Below are positions 43,318-56,500 of a stretch of 64,000 nucleotides of DNA, piece after piece. The position numbers and the translations under genes were made by a program. The DNA is from Marasmius tenuissimus (Eukaryota; Basidiomycota; Agaricomycetes; Agaricales; Marasmiaceae): positions 806,001 through 870,000 of the forward strand of contig JAQOTA010000020.1 of NCBI GenBank assembly GCA_029532415.1, read 5' to 3'. The notes under the pieces are model-generated. The model saw only the letters and a program-made list of their open reading frames with translations. It was not told the origin of the DNA and made no database searches. Position 1 is the first letter of the stretch. Each line of letters opens with the position of its first letter.

Positions 43318-45181
43318 CGGTGAGACGACGAGGGGTCGTCGTGGAAGAAAGCAAGAGGCAAAAAGGGGGGGAAAGAGGCCGTCGGTAGGTCAACGTTCAG
43401 AGTCAAAAGAGAAAGCGGTGCAAAGGCCCCCAAATTGCGCCGCCCTGAACCAAGCGCAAAATTTGAAATTCAAATGATGGTGCACGGACAATCAGTGGAG
43501 TCTCCTCCTCCTGGCTCAGCTGATTCATATCGTTGCTGCGACCATTGATTCGGTGACGGTAAAACATCCGCCAGCATCCATATCCAGGGCCAGGTTGCAT
43601 TCAACTGTTCCGGAGCGAAGCCGACGGGTCTGCGAGCCTCATTCGGGATTGGCGGCAAATTAACGGCAAGAGATACTGGACATATTAACCACGTTTCGTC
43701 ATCACTCTTTCTTCAGAAATGGCGCTGTACATAGAATCGTAGATAAGTAGTGATTCATGGAAGCTCTCTTAGTACTGACTTACCGCCTATCGTCCAGCCT
43801 CAAGAGACCTCCAAAGTGCGGAAAGCACACGGCAATGCATCAACACCGACTTAGCAACCGAGTCCTAGCCTTGGACACGTATCACACGACCCTTTACCGC
43901 TGAAGGTAGGGCGCGCGTTTGATTCGTTACCCAAGTCTCTCAGCAGCTGTCCAAGATCCGTTTTATGGTCGAATGAGTTGTAAAACCTCGTGTGATGCCT
44001 CTTCCCTGACGAAGTAGCCCTACAATCTCCTCGTCACTAACGTCGAAGACGGCGCTCTGGAATCTGAATGATTCCATCATGACCAGGAGCTGCTCTGACC
44101 TCGCCGGGTACTGATTACCATGGCGCCGAGTCCTCTGAAGTACTATTGGATCCTGCGATGGGCGCTCGCGTCGCGAAGCTTTATTCCGTGGTTACTACTA
44201 CTCTGGTATCTGGAGTCTGGACCTCCCAATGGCATGTGCTTGGGACATGAGTGGCAGCCACCTGGGTAAGAGATTGTAGGAGAATCATCTTACGGATGGC
44301 AGTAGATACTCACCTTTCTCAAGTTCTTGTATCTCTTCATATGCTTCCGACCAATCGTCCCTCAGAAAACCCGCTGTCAAGACTTCCTCGGCCATGCTAT
44401 TCCAACCAATTCAAGGATAACGATGCATAGGAGCCCGCGAAGCGGTTTACGAGGAATAAAGTACTCCATTCCTTGTTCACTGTTGAGATGTAAGTATATG
44501 TACAGGCAAGTGATCCATCTTATGACGAACGTTGTCCAGTTGTGTTGATCCTGAATTTGAGAAATCGCGGAGCAGTCAAGGTGAGATTTTGCGCCATGAA
44601 GCTTGTGGAGAGTATGCAAAGATTGGGCTTGAATCAAGCCAGCTCATGGCAAGAGAAGGCAAGAATAATCCGTAACAAGGAGCATGAACCATGGGGAATC
44701 CGAACAAGAGGCTAAGGCAGCTGACGCCGGCGTACGGCCGTAACGGTGTTGAACAGGCAGCTGACCTTCGAGAAAGTTCCCATCACGTGACTCGGTCGCG
44801 CCGGGAGGAAGGAGCAACGCTTGTTGCGAAACTTCTGCTTGCCTCCGTACATGGAGTGATTAGCTTCAATTCCGGTGCTTTTGACTTCTCCAATTCAGGA
44901 TCAAAGTGTGTTAATCTTCGAGATTGTACTGGAGGCTCGAAACTAAGAACTATACCATCAACTCGGTAAATTCCGGTGGACGGTCCGGCGGGACCATTGA
45001 AAAAAAAAAGCGCAAACGCTGCTTACTTTGACTCCGCTCCATCATCACCACCATCCACATCTCGACCGTACCAGAACCACTCTGGGAGGATGTCGAGGAG
45101 GTGCAGTCCCTACATCAAAGTGACCGTTCTTGGGCCTTACACTTTCCTGAATGACGAAGAGCTGATACTTAGGCCAAGTTA
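43318..45181. other. Intergenic stretch, no gene seen
   Basis: Contains the upstream region of membrane-protein copy 3. No convincing exon chain, tRNA or repeat up to the inverted-repeat element. Confidence 0.4.
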
Positions 45182-45651
45182 CACTGGGGGCAGAAGGCGT
45201 CTCGGTTGAGTCTCATCCGAGACGGTCTCGGGTGAGAGCAACTTGAGAAATGGCCTCGAGGCCTCCATGTGCCCAATTAGCGGAGTTTGGAACCTAACAA
45301 GCAATATTAGGGCGGTCGTCACACAGAACTCAAGCTCATGTTTTGCCTCGGTCCCCATGCCATGCCCGCAAATCAATTGTCGGATCCCAAAGAGTCGAAA
45401 AATCTTCGGCGGGGACCCTTTGATGATTGAGATTTCAAGCCCCGCGGACAAGTCTACGGCGTAAACAAGGTATATTCCCAAGTACCGACGTGACAGTCAT
45501 CACAGGTTGGGCTCACCAAGTCTATTGAGTCCCCAGGGTGTGTTTGAAACCCCGCTGATCGAACTCAATGAGGCCTCAAGTTGCTCTCAAGTTGCCCTCA
45601 CCCGAGACCGTCTCGGTTGAGTCTCAACCGAGATGCCTTCTGCTCCCAGTG
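45182..45651. mobile_element. 470-bp CACTG-ended foldback element (non-autonomous DNA transposon)
   Basis: The ends are inverted copies starting CACTGGGGGCAGAAGGC on the left and CACTGGGAGCAGAAGGC on the right. Long imperfect arms (about 70-90 bases) repeat the phrase TCTCGGTTGAG, GAGACGGTCTCGGGTGAG, GCAACTTGAG. It is flanked by TTA on both sides (45179-45181 and 45652-45654), a 3-bp target-site duplication. CACTG ends with a 3-bp duplication fit the CACTA superfamily, while TTA alone would also fit PIF/Harbinger. No transposase is encoded, so it depends on one elsewhere. Confidence 0.85.
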
Positions 45652-45654
45652 TTA

Positions 45655-48600
45655 TAGGCCATCGGGAGCAAGTTGACCCACATTTCGAGGGTGAATGACT
45701 TGGTGGCGTTCAATTCGGCAAGTGCCTGAAATGATGATATTCAAAATCAACGCCGCTCGGAGTTCATCAAATGGTTCAGCTTGTCCAATAACCCTCTCCG
45801 TACTCTTTGACTTTTCAAGGCCATTTCTGTGATCTCTCGAGGTGGCACCGAATGTCTACCGCTTATTTAACATGGGTCACCGGGAAGAAAGACTACTGCC
45901 ACGGCCCACAAGCACCGTCGGAATGGCGGGCGCGATAATCGTCCAGCTCGAACTAGTTCGCATCCTCCATCGGTGGTACTTGAAAGTTTGGTGGACCGCG
46001 TTTCGGTTGGTTGCATCTCTCAAGCACTGCCGTACCGCCGCTCGTCGTATGTTTCAACTCTTTTACTCGCATGACCGAGGCATCCGCACGTCCTCAGCTG
46101 TTCGCATGCGAATCGTCACAACACGATTTGTTGTTTTCTCACGGAGTGCTGTAGAGATCTAAACGGTTCTTATCTCACACACATGTCCTAGCTCTCGCCA
46201 GAGGTAAGGACCTTGGATAGACAAGATCGTCCTTCGCTATCTGGACAAACGATCAACTTGTGGGTTCGCTCAAATAGTCCAATAGAGCTGAGAAACTCGA
46301 CTACAGTTTATTCAGGGCTTTCAGGGACATACAGTATCACTCATGGGCCACGGCTACTTCGCTCACTGCTCAACGCCTGGTACGCCTCTTCAGAGACCTA
46401 CGGACATTGGCTCATGGGGATTCATCCCGAGAACAACTCGTTTCAGTGTGATCTATTAGTCACCTCTTGCCAAGGTTGACGGTTGTAAGGAAGACGGAGA
46501 CCCGGATCGGGTAACTGTGGTAGAAAGCGAACTGGAATGTTCCCCAGATAATCGTGCCCGTGTCGCAGTGACACGATAATCTCTGACTGCTGGTTTTATG
46601 CCCGATAGGCGGGAGATGGGAAATTGACGTTTGCCAGATAGTTCAAGAACCCATCCTCCAAGAGAATTAGACCAGTCGTTGGAATATTTGGACTCGTGCT
46701 CAACCATAATTAGTGGTTACGGAAGAATCTCTAGTATTGACTTTTGGACGCGATGATCAGGTATTCTTTATCTGTTAGTCCGCCTGCCCTACCTGAAAAG
46801 CTTGTCTGAAAAACGTCACAGTCAAGCTCACTTTCGGCTCTCGCTGCAGTTTTTCAAACGGGGAGGGAAAGTTGTGAGTATATCCTCGTTTCGTGCTTAA
46901 ATCACTACTTTGCGGACCGTCATAACTTGTACCAGACCGCGGTCAGGCCAATCATGTTGGAGTTGATCTGTCTCATCCTGGCTCGTTGGCTGGGTTATGT
47001 TGTTGGGGTAGGAGGAACTTACCTCCTTGGCATCCTGGAGGCCGGCTGGAGATTCCTCCCGAAAGCGCCATTCCCAGCAGTTCACGGAAGGTATCTGCCA
47101 CTTCACACGCCCAAAACAGTACGACGAGAACTCCTTGCGTGTGAACCTTCCGTCGTCAGCCTCCTCGGCATCCATTTAGTGTTTGTCTCCTTGAGGGTGT
47201 CCAAAGCCGAAGCCTGCCAATACCGAGCCCCACGATTTGCAAGATTGAAAACTTGCTTTCTGTGTGGGTGTCTTAGGGTCTCGTTCGATAGTATCTTACA
47301 CTCGAGAAAAATAATTCGTAGGCTTAGCAAAACCCATGCTTGAGACCAATGGTATCCGAATACACTCTTCAGGCAGGTCTCTACTTTCTTTGAATGTCGT
47401 TCAGCCTACACCGCATATGTGAACCACGTTGTCGACGAGTGATCACTTCACAGACTGGAACGTGGTAGAGGTTGTCGAGGAAGAACAATTAATGGCCGGA
47501 AGCCGACTCAACGGAACCCAGAGTGAGTATAACAGCATACCACTCGTTGCGGCCTTACCTGCTATCCCCGACAGCCGCGAATGGACCTGAATGGACTCGG
47601 TGTTCCCGACGATCAGCATGACCTGTACACAGGCGCAGACCCAGGGTTCCCTCACGTTAACGCCCGGGAGTAAACCTCATGGCATCCTCACGACAACGTC
47701 AGGGCATCCTTCGGCCCATGTTCCTAGCGCCAAACCACCTGAGTTTTGCCCTTGGGACAGCCTGAGGACACTTCCGAATGCATCGACATCACGTTTGGTT
47801 GTTTCCCGATTGGGGATTCCTTTTCCTGCCTTGTTTCGTGGGTGGTTGGTTCTCTGGCTCAAGATAATAGATGATTTTTCGATTACAGCAGAATATCTTC
47901 CATTTGGTCAGTTGATAGCTAATAACAGTATGCCTATGCTACAACCGTAGGCAACATCGAGCGAGCGGTTACGACAATTTATTTTCTGCAATGCAGTGAT
48001 GCTGAAGTCAACACCCGCTTCTCGACAAAGTAATACGAGCCGTACCTTTCAACCTCTACAACCTCCAGGTTACATTCGAGCCGAGATATCGAGACTAAGA
48101 TTAGCAGCGTCAGCCATCGGAAATTTTGTTCAGATCGCACAAAAAACTCACCAAGACACTTTCTTCCACCCAACACCCCATCACCCTTCGCCCAGTGGGT
48201 AGACCTTGCAGCAGAGGACCAGGACCAATAAAACATATAAAGCTCACAGACCCAGAAAAATCAGCACCAGGGATCCCCAATCAGTTCCAGCCAGTGTCTT
48301 GCTCGTCTTGACGGTAGGCCTTGCGTGTTACAACTTGTGCCTTGAGAATTAACATTGACCTTTGGCCCTTGAGTTGTACTTTGAGTCTCCAGATAGCTTT
48401 CTGCCGTTTTGTAAGCGTATGTTGCCTTGAAGGATCTTGGATTGCGTGCAGCCAGCTTCAAGTTCAACGTCGGAGACAGAGACATGAAAATTGCGGCCGC
48501 CCCAGGACGAAACATAGCCAAACAACGCGTCGTAATCTCACACCTTCAGACTCAGAACGGTTGGAGTGAAAAAACAGTTTATTTTGACGTGAGGCTACAG

Positions 48601-49014
48601 ATTGAGGGGCATGGATATGTTACAGAGGGAGGGAGTTGACATGATGGTAAAGGTTTGACACCACGTCAACCCTCCGAGGGCATCACCAGGTCAAACTCCC
48701 ACGAGGGACCGTGGTGTCAAGTCGAACCTCTGGCCGTGTAAATGATTGAGGCGGAAGGATATTGGTATGTTTAACCGATAAATCGGCAAATGCCGACCGA
48801 CCAGCAATCCCCTTGATCCCCACTTTGAAACTCGAGGTTTCCCGCCTAAGGCCGCTTGTCAAGATTGCAGAACATGGTTTCTAAAGATATATTTCTAGAA
48901 AGTCTATTAAACTTGAACGTGGGCTACAACCATGACAAAGGTTCTATCTATTCAGGATTAGTTGTCTGTAGCCTCTTGTTCATCAAATTTAATAAAACCC
49001 AATCATGCCCTTAA
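45655..49014. other. Gene-poor stretch
   Basis: No exon chain is convincing in 3.4 kb. Open frames in 46.9-47.4 kb and 47.6-48.0 kb lack supporting splice signals or recognisable domains. A short inverted repeat lies at 48655-48720. Confidence 0.4.
48655..48720. repeat. Short inverted repeat
   Basis: TTGACACCACG at 48655-48665 is matched by its exact inverse CGTGGTGTCAA at 48710-48720, with a 44-base spacer. It could be the end of a decayed element or a chance hairpin. Confidence 0.45.
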
Positions 49015-49802
49015 TTAAAGTAATGGAACCTCGAGGAAGTTGGTGTAGAAGTGGGGAGGGGGGATATCGGCGAACGAGTTGGTCCACCTGTTGAAGATCC
49101 CTGTGAAGGTCTCGTTCAATCCGTTGATCCAGGCCGTGAATTGCTTGAAACGTCATCGTCAGCTAGATTTGAGAAGACGGAAGGGAGATACATACATCCG
49201 GAACTATCCATCCGCTGAGCACAACGTATTCTCCATTGTCGCCATAACCGTAGGTACTCGAGAACGCCTTTCCGTCTTCCAAAGTCGATTTTGCCAGAAT
49301 GTAGGAGTCGGCTTCTAGCTGAGCGCGATCTACGTAAGGAGGAATGGAGGTGATCAAAGTCTGAGTGTAGAGACCACGGGGAGCGTCGAGAGCGAGAGAC
49401 ATGTTCGGCATGGTAACATAGGTCTGGTTGATGACTCCGTCAGCGGCATGTTTCAAAAAGGGAGTCTTGAAGTCGACTCCGTCGTTGGCGACGGCTGCAA
49501 CAATCGGAAGTTGGTAAGCTTCGACATACCCATGTTCCGATTAATAGACTGCACTTACTGAACCACTGAACAGCGTAGAGGGGAGGGTCGGAAATGACTG
49601 GGCCGACGAATGCGTGGGAAACAGCTTTCTTATTGGCCTTCTGGAAGTCCTTCGTCGTCTGAGCAAGCTTCGTGATGGACTCATTAAGCTTGAGAGTCTG
49701 GATCATGAACCGCGTTGGGCCCTGGGAAATGGCCTCAGGCTTGGATGGAATGGCCTCGGCGAGAGTGGCAAGGGCGAGGGCGGCAAGAGCGAAGAAGCGC
49801 AT
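49015..49802 (-). CDS. Secreted protein of unknown family, paralogue 2
   Basis: Three exons (49559-49802, 49196-49494, 49015-49143) close in phase and give 223 residues. The ATG at 49802 starts a good signal peptide (MRFFALAALALATLAEA); the frame is open further upstream but that part lies in the leader. Conserved blocks with the gene at 3435 are GPTRFMIQTLKL, ISDPPLYAVQWF, RAQLEADSYILAKS, STYGYGD, YVVLSGW and ADIPPPHFYTNF. Intron positions and phases are identical to paralogue 1. The fold and function are not recognised; it is probably a small secreted or vacuolar-lumen protein. Confidence 0.88.
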
Positions 49803-49873
49803 TTTGTTTGGAGGAGGTAGTGTTGAAGAGAAAAGGACCTTGACCTTGACGTTCCTGACCTGTTTTTCACTGG

Positions 49874-49880
49874 TTTTATA
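49874..49880 (-). promoter_or_regulatory. TATA box of the 49802 gene
   Basis: TATAAAA on the minus strand, about 72 bases upstream of the ATG at 49802. Confidence 0.55.
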
Positions 49881-51159
49881 GCCCACGAAGAAGAGTTAGC
49901 CAGACACTCTGTGCGCGCACGGGCTTCTGACCGGCTCTACTGATTGGTATCAACTGAATGAAGGTTCAGAATAAGAAAGAAACGTATTACTACCGCTATA
50001 ACCCACCGCCCTGGTTCCCCGCTCTCTATACACCAGAAGGACGTTGAAGCTTGAGTCGAATAGCTGATAGAAATCACCACGGAACGAAACAAGAAAATCG
50101 GGATGCCGTCAGCGCATCGTCGATCTACTCAATGATGCTCTGGTCCGTCACGTCCATCTACCCTAGGTATACTGAGTTCCTTAATCGGGGCAACACCAGG
50201 GGTGCCACGACTCTACGAGCAAACACGAAATGGTGCAAGTATTCACTAAGTCGTACTGGATGGTGTGTTTGTATGATACCCTTATCACCTCTCAGGTATT
50301 GATTTTCCATGTACTGGGTCCGAGTAAAGGAAAGCGCGGAGCAATAATATTGATTTATGGCGATGCTAAAAGCAAAGGTGACGACAGATATTTCACGAAG
50401 GGAGACTGGCGGAGCTGATTGTGGTATTTTTCACCCATGAGGAGCAGGGGGGGGTGGGGGAGGGAGAACTCGGCCGATTCAGATTGATCATTTTAGCTAA
50501 TACTTCTAAAGATCTCTGCCTCCGACGCGACGACAGATGCTCGTGGGACAGTTCAACGTAGGAATGTGATGGCTACTCACGAGAATCATCACCAGATAGC
50601 TTTTCACTATCAATAGAAATTTCCTGTACCCATAAGTATATCTGAGATGCATACACTCAGACCGCGGCGATCTATTCCTAGAGGACTGTTCGGGTACCAG
50701 ACGACTCGAAGAGAGAAGCTGATGCAAACACGACTTCACACGGTAAGACTCGTATCGGGAACTTGCCAGTGGGCTTCGTCGCTCTCTGGATCTCTGACCG
50801 CGGCATTGAACCTCCGGCCTTCGGACAAGCAGCAATTCAACTCGTCAGGAATGGAGGAGCAATGAGTCTTTGAACCAAAAAATACTCCGAGAGCGTCATT
50901 CAACGCAAGGTTCAATATTCAACACACCCAGCAACCCGCCTTAGGTCCGCATTTGTCATTGCCGCTCGGGCCGCGCATAGGAAGCATATTATGGATATCG
51001 TCCTTGGTAAATACTTCGTGAGCCTTGCCATCTGTTCACCGGTCGGGGTCAAACGGGATTCGGGGTGGAACGGCAGCGCTCTGAGACTCGAGAGCGATGT
51101 AAGCCAGTGAGTAACGCCCTTCACATTGATTTGAATGGCAATTGGGCTTGAGAGTTGTC

Positions 51160-51980
51160 CCTCACAAATCTGTCATCCGCTGATATGCACGGTGTAGGAC
51201 GGGTTTCGTGCTGGGTTCACTCCGTCTAGGGATTCGAAGTGTATGAGATTATAGATATGCTAAATTCAGCGACGAATGCTGGCGAGGCACCCTGTATGTA
51301 GACGATGGCTATCGGTTCCCAGGCATCTTTCAGTAAGAACGGGTGTTTCTCGGGGTCCGATTGAGCATCGGCCCCAAACCTGGCAGTTGAGAACGTCAAG
51401 CACGAAATTCACCTCGCAGACCATATCTTCTTTAGCGTGCAGCGATTGTCTTGCGGTCCGGGCACGTCTTCACCGATAAATGCAAGCCAAATTGAATAGG
51501 AATGCCCGATGTTCGTCGTAAAGACCCATATTCCCTCTGGGTTCGGCGAAAAGGAAGCGCGTGAACTAATTATTCACGGCAAGATGGCTTCTTTTGGGAA
51601 AGGTTTTTCCGAGCCTCTGTTCTCGTCGTTCCATAAGGTACCAGCGCCCTTCCCTTCGTACCACGTCCGTACAAGATCGTTGTTGCATAAGATCTTTCCG
51701 CCTCCACGAGGAGAGAACGGCAATATCTATACATCTCAAATTGACAGACAGGCGAATGGGCAGACCCAGGTTGTCTATGTCGCACGATGGCACGGAGCTA
51801 AGCATCCCTATTCGATATGTAGGTTTCTGTGTAGATACAAGCTTCACCAAGTTCAATGTCGAAGTTGGGCTACAAGAAACTTGCCGCTCAAAGGAGAGCG
51901 TGCATTTTACGAGCTCATGGTACGACGCCTACCGTTACATCTTGAGGTGACCGAAATTGCCATGCCCAAGCCAAAGTGAT
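51160..51980 (+). repeat. Dispersed repeat, copy 2
   Basis: Second copy of the repeat at 26040-26850, in the same orientation. Landmarks are GTGTAGGACGGGTTTCG, GTATGTAGACGATGGC, TGTTTCTCGGGG with CATCGGCCCCAAACC, CTCGCAGACCATATCTTCT, CAGACCCAGGT and CGATGGCACGGAGCTA. A 156-codon open frame starts at 51509 but is not conserved in copy 1, so it is not taken as a gene. Confidence 0.7.
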
Positions 51981-52187
51981 ACCGGCGTCCAAGTGTGCAT
52001 CAACGGTCGTAACGGTCATAAAGTGCGGGGGACGGGTTTGTCTATAATCGTAGTAAGTCATACGGGCTTACAGCATCGGAGGATTGCTTGTAAGGTTTTA
52101 ACCTGGTCTACCATACCATTCCCTATCCAACTCGCATCACCGTTGAGAACTAGTCGTGCCCCAAATTTTTGACCTCCACTCTTTGGC

Positions 52188-53575
52188 TTACGCCTTCAGC
52201 CATCTCCACATCTCAGGTGGGTTAAGTTCGAATTTCCTCGGATCGTAGTACGAATCCCGCATAAGCGCTAATTCAACGCAAGCATTCATATGTCGTTGAA
52301 CGGTGAATGAAGTCCAAGCGACAACCCAGAGGTATCCGATATATCGCCCCGCATTACTCGACTGGACGACCCCTCCGACTTCTTGCAAGCCCTTGGCTGA
52401 CGCCGGTGCTCGCCTTCCAGAGTAGATACCAATCACCAGAGCCTCAACGATAATCCCAACACCCTGAAGAAGAAAGAACTGCATATCCGGACCGGTTAAA
52501 AACGAAGTCAGGGATGCAGGGGACCGTACGGCTGAGAGAGAACGTGGAGTGAATAATGAAAGAAATTGGTGTAGGGCTCCGGAGACCAGGAGTGCGACGA
52601 GGCTGCGCATAATTGGAAAGGCGGGTGTATAGGTGTCTTCGGAGTTGGTATTGGCGCGACTCGTGGGGCTGGTCGGCGGCGGCAGAACTAAACGACATAC
52701 GACGTCTGCGTGAGATACAAGCATCTACAAATTCGTTCAATTCATGAATAGTAGTTTTTCGGGCTGAGTCAGAACTTACCCGTCTGAGTAACTGATGCCA
52801 TACGCGCCTAATTTGAAGGTCCACTGATCAAAAAAGATCGAACTTTACGAGAGAGCCAAAAGACCTACCCCCATACCCTGCGGATCATCCACCCATCCAT
52901 CCAATTGCCAAATAGGTCTGGGCATTCTTCCCACCTCCAAACCCCCGTTGCGGCCATTGGAACAACTAGCCCCAGATGGAGGACATTGCAGTAGGCGACA
53001 ACCCGGGTCACGTAGACAAACGAGGTTATGAAGCTCCAAATTGGGCCACTTGGGTCGATCTCTACTTCAAGACCAAGATACTCCCGAAGGAAGAAAGAGG
53101 TAAATGATCGGGAGACGTAGGATGAAAGGTGGAAATAGAAACAACACCCGACCAATTTAACCGCTCTCTTCTTCAAGAACTCTGTCCTCGTAGTCTCTGT
53201 AACCCTATGTTTCCACTGGCAATGACTCCAACCGATACCCCGGGGGTTCAACGCGAGGAGAAACCCCCACTTCAAACGCGCCAAAAAAGGCTGAGACGCA
53301 ATCTCCTTTCTGTCATCCAGTTTGCGAAACGTTTGGTGAAGATCTCCCGTCAATACCAGGAAATCAGAAGCCATTAACGTCTGGACAAACAACAGTGATG
53401 TGTAGGCGATGACTTCGTTACCCTGATTGCGCAGTGCATTCCTTCCTCGATAGGCCTGGTACAGAATGCCAAGGAGAATCGCAAAACCCAGATGACGACC
53501 GGAACGTGACCGAAGTGCGAGACTGATAAAGAATACGCCTTCGAACAAGATTGTGGCCCGGGGTAGGGAAAGCAT
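52188..53575 (-). CDS. Wax-synthase-like membrane-bound O-acyltransferase
   Basis: Three exons (52869-53575, 52780-52807, 52188-52724) close in phase and give 423 residues. The middle exon is only 28 nt and completes the family signature WGRVWHQLLRR (residues 235-245), equivalent to the FWGxxWHQxxR block of wax-synthase-domain proteins. A second conserved motif, GALHQF, holds the presumed catalytic His297. Several hydrophobic segments (FISLALRSR, GFAILLGILYQAY, IAYTSLLFVQTLMASDFLVL, MRSLVALLVSGALH, FFLLQGVGIIVEALVIGI) fit a polytopic ER protein. The family moves acyl or acetyl groups onto hydroxyls of lipids or terpenoids (fungal relatives include meroterpenoid acetyltransferases). The substrate is unknown. 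ATG 53575 is the first ATG of the frame. Confidence 0.9.
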
Positions 53576-56500
53576 CTTCAACCTGGAGGGACTCGAATCC
53601 GAGGGTCGGGCGTGGGGGTCCTGGGTTACGGGGATGGAAGCGAAAAAGAAAGAACGAGGTTGAAAAGATGCTTTGGTAAGGCTAATCGCAACCAAGACCA
53701 AACAACTCAATCTATTTGAACGGACATGAACGAGGGAAAAAGGATAGATATGACCACTTCAAAGGACGTAAAGGTGTTGGCGGGTGGTACTGTGGCCTAG
53801 CGATTCAGAGTCTATCAACTTCGGTTTTACTGGCAATGCTGTAGGTAGAGAACCTGAGCATTAGCATTTTTGGAACTCTAAAAATATCGAAAAGTGTGAC
53901 GAAACGATTACGAAGCTAACCTGGGTACGTTTCTTCCGAGTTTTCCTTCAAGTTCAAAGAACATAGAAGTGTCGCCGGGGTACTGGCAGCCTGTAGCTTG
54001 CGTGTAGCACTCGTAAGTCGGAACATAGGTCGATGTCTCTATTCGGTTCCCGTAGTAGGCCGTTCTCTGTAGCCTTTCCTTTCCATAGCCTGCTACCATG
54101 ACCAGCCTTGGGCTCGAATCTAAAGTCTGCGACACTCAAAAGGGTGGGTTGCGAGCATGCTAGCCCAGCAGATAGGGAAGAGAAGTAGTTGACTCGAGAA
54201 TCATGAAGAAAGAGTCAGAGCAAAGAAGGCCATTGTTGAAAGAGGAAACGGGTCCATAACGAGTTGGGCTGTGGGAGACTTGAGCGGTATGGGGTCAAGG
54301 CGCGAGGTTTCGATTAGTAAGTGCCCCCAGCAGCAGGGGCCCCGGCCAGGGCACAGCCTTTCAGCCACTCAAGCTCAGACTCCCAACTCTACACGATCAT
54401 AAACAAGGCACACGACGAATAGTGCAGCCCTTCCTATCAGTACTCAACGTGATCCCGCCCAGTTGGCAGTCGCACAGCTCCTTCGCATCAGCAAAGCACT
54501 TCGCTGGGTTCTTACACAAGTCTTCTTCCATCTGTGCCCCTTCGAGTTATCCATTGGGATGGCGATGGTTCTTGAAGCCATCACAGTAAGACTCGTCAAG
54601 TATTCGAAAACAGCTATTCGTTGCGTTCGGGTTCTCGCTCTTCGGTTGGCAAGTTGTGAGGAGAGGCGCATATGTATTGAGTAATCTCGACGCGCTATGT
54701 ACTCGGGGATACCTATTCCCCCTCAAATTGATCGCAGGCAACTACATAGAGGGAGGACATATCATATATGTTCTCGGGACTTTACCCTCAACTCGATCTA
54801 ACGCCTCGCATGTGCTATATCCTTCAAGTCCATGGTTTTTATCGTTACGAGAAACACTCTATCTCGCCAATGTGGTGTTTTTGACCAACAGCACCCGCAT
54901 TCACATGCCAATGACCGAACGACTTATAGGACATTGATACAGTATTTCCGAACGGATAAACAAGCCTCGGAGAAGAAAATGAAATGAAAATGATCCATGA
55001 ATGGTCATTCCGGCGCCACAGAAACAAATGTACTCGTGCAGAACGTCCATCCCGAAGAATTGAATGGTCGCGTGCATGTCAGGCCGATACAGCACTCCTT
55101 GAAGGAGGGGCTATAGAACCCATATGTGGACACACACGCTACTTGCCTAAATAACGAACAAGATTGGGCTCTCCGGGTCAGTAGATGGAGAGGAGCGAGC
55201 ACTCACGTCGCCTGATAAGACAGCTACTTGCACGTCGTGCAGATTTGTCAAGTCGATTGTTTCGATTTCACTCGTGGACGTAGCTTACAAGTATCTCCAG
55301 GAATCGAAGAGAAAACAAGCTCACAATCTTTATAGGAGTCATAGGAGATGTGAACTCCAAACACGAGATTATGGCTTTGTTTTAAGCCAAAGCTCACGTT
55401 ACAAACCCTTCGGGGTGGACAGTATAAGCGCTGCTGGGGCCCAAAAGTCGAGTCAAGGAGGATGCACGGAGCATTCTTCGTTTTTCTTGTCCTGTACATA
55501 TCACAGACTAGAGTATAGATCAACGGGTGGCCATTTTGAGAAACACGCTTTGAGTACGTTGAGGAACAATCAGCCTGCGATGTCGGAAGACAGATCCAGA
55601 TATAATCGGAACAGGAAGCGAGGGTTCTTGTGTGCCATAACGGAACCCTGGGCAGTATCCGGAGAGCGCCATAGCGCTGCGAGACTCGTATCAAGGGAAG
55701 TGCTGCATCACGAGCAGCATAGGAAATCCTCTCGAGATAGAGACATAAGGGTGAACCGGTCAAGAATTAGATCTCTCTTGAGTGCAAAACAGGCACGAAG
55801 TTGTGCCTTGCAACTGGTAATAGCAACCCCGAGAGTGAGCACGTAGAGTTATCGAGGCAGCAACGGCGGACAGCACGCAAAGGTAGGCATCTCATCGTTC
55901 TTACGCGTAAGCCTCCACGCTCACACGTTTGCCTGCCTGTCCATGACACTAGAAGATTAAACGATACACCGAAGATGAGCCCCCATCAAGCATAGGAGGG
56001 AAGAATCCTCTCGGACGCGGACAACGAGAGGCCTAATCCCTCATCCTAGTCGCCAAGCCCGAGGAAGTAAGGATGGACGTATAGCAGCAGAACAAAGCAA
56101 GAACGTTGTGAGAATCTGATTCCTATACAACTTCCGGATAACGCGGCGAGTTATCTTAAACCTGATAAAGGAAATCGTGATAATGATTCATTGAAGGGAG
56201 AACCATACGTTAAGCACATGATGCGAGCTTCACGGTCATATATCATGATGGTCCATGATGATAGAGGAGGAAATGCCATTGACATTGCACGGAACTGTCG
56301 GCCTTGCTCTAATCGCGACTTTCGAAGGTAGCATGGGAGTTTTAGGAATGGAATCGGATTCCTTTCGGAGAATGTAGTACAGCGTGGGTGAAAACTGGCG
56401 GAAACACATCGCAAAGTACGGTTGAGTATGACAGTGGTAATAGTGTTCAAAACTCTTGTGGCATTCCGAGTCCGGAGTACCTGTTGCAAGATAGGTGCCA

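Larger units (their letters stand above)
49803..52187. other. Intergenic stretch with dispersed repeat copy 2
   Basis: The first 100 bases are the promoter of the secreted-protein gene. About 51160-51980 is a dispersed repeat listed separately. A G-rich run lies near 50446-50463. No gene is supported. Confidence 0.4.

Noticed and set aside
51509..51979. 156-codon plus-strand frame
   Set aside because: It lies in the dispersed repeat and is not open in the other copy at 26 kb.
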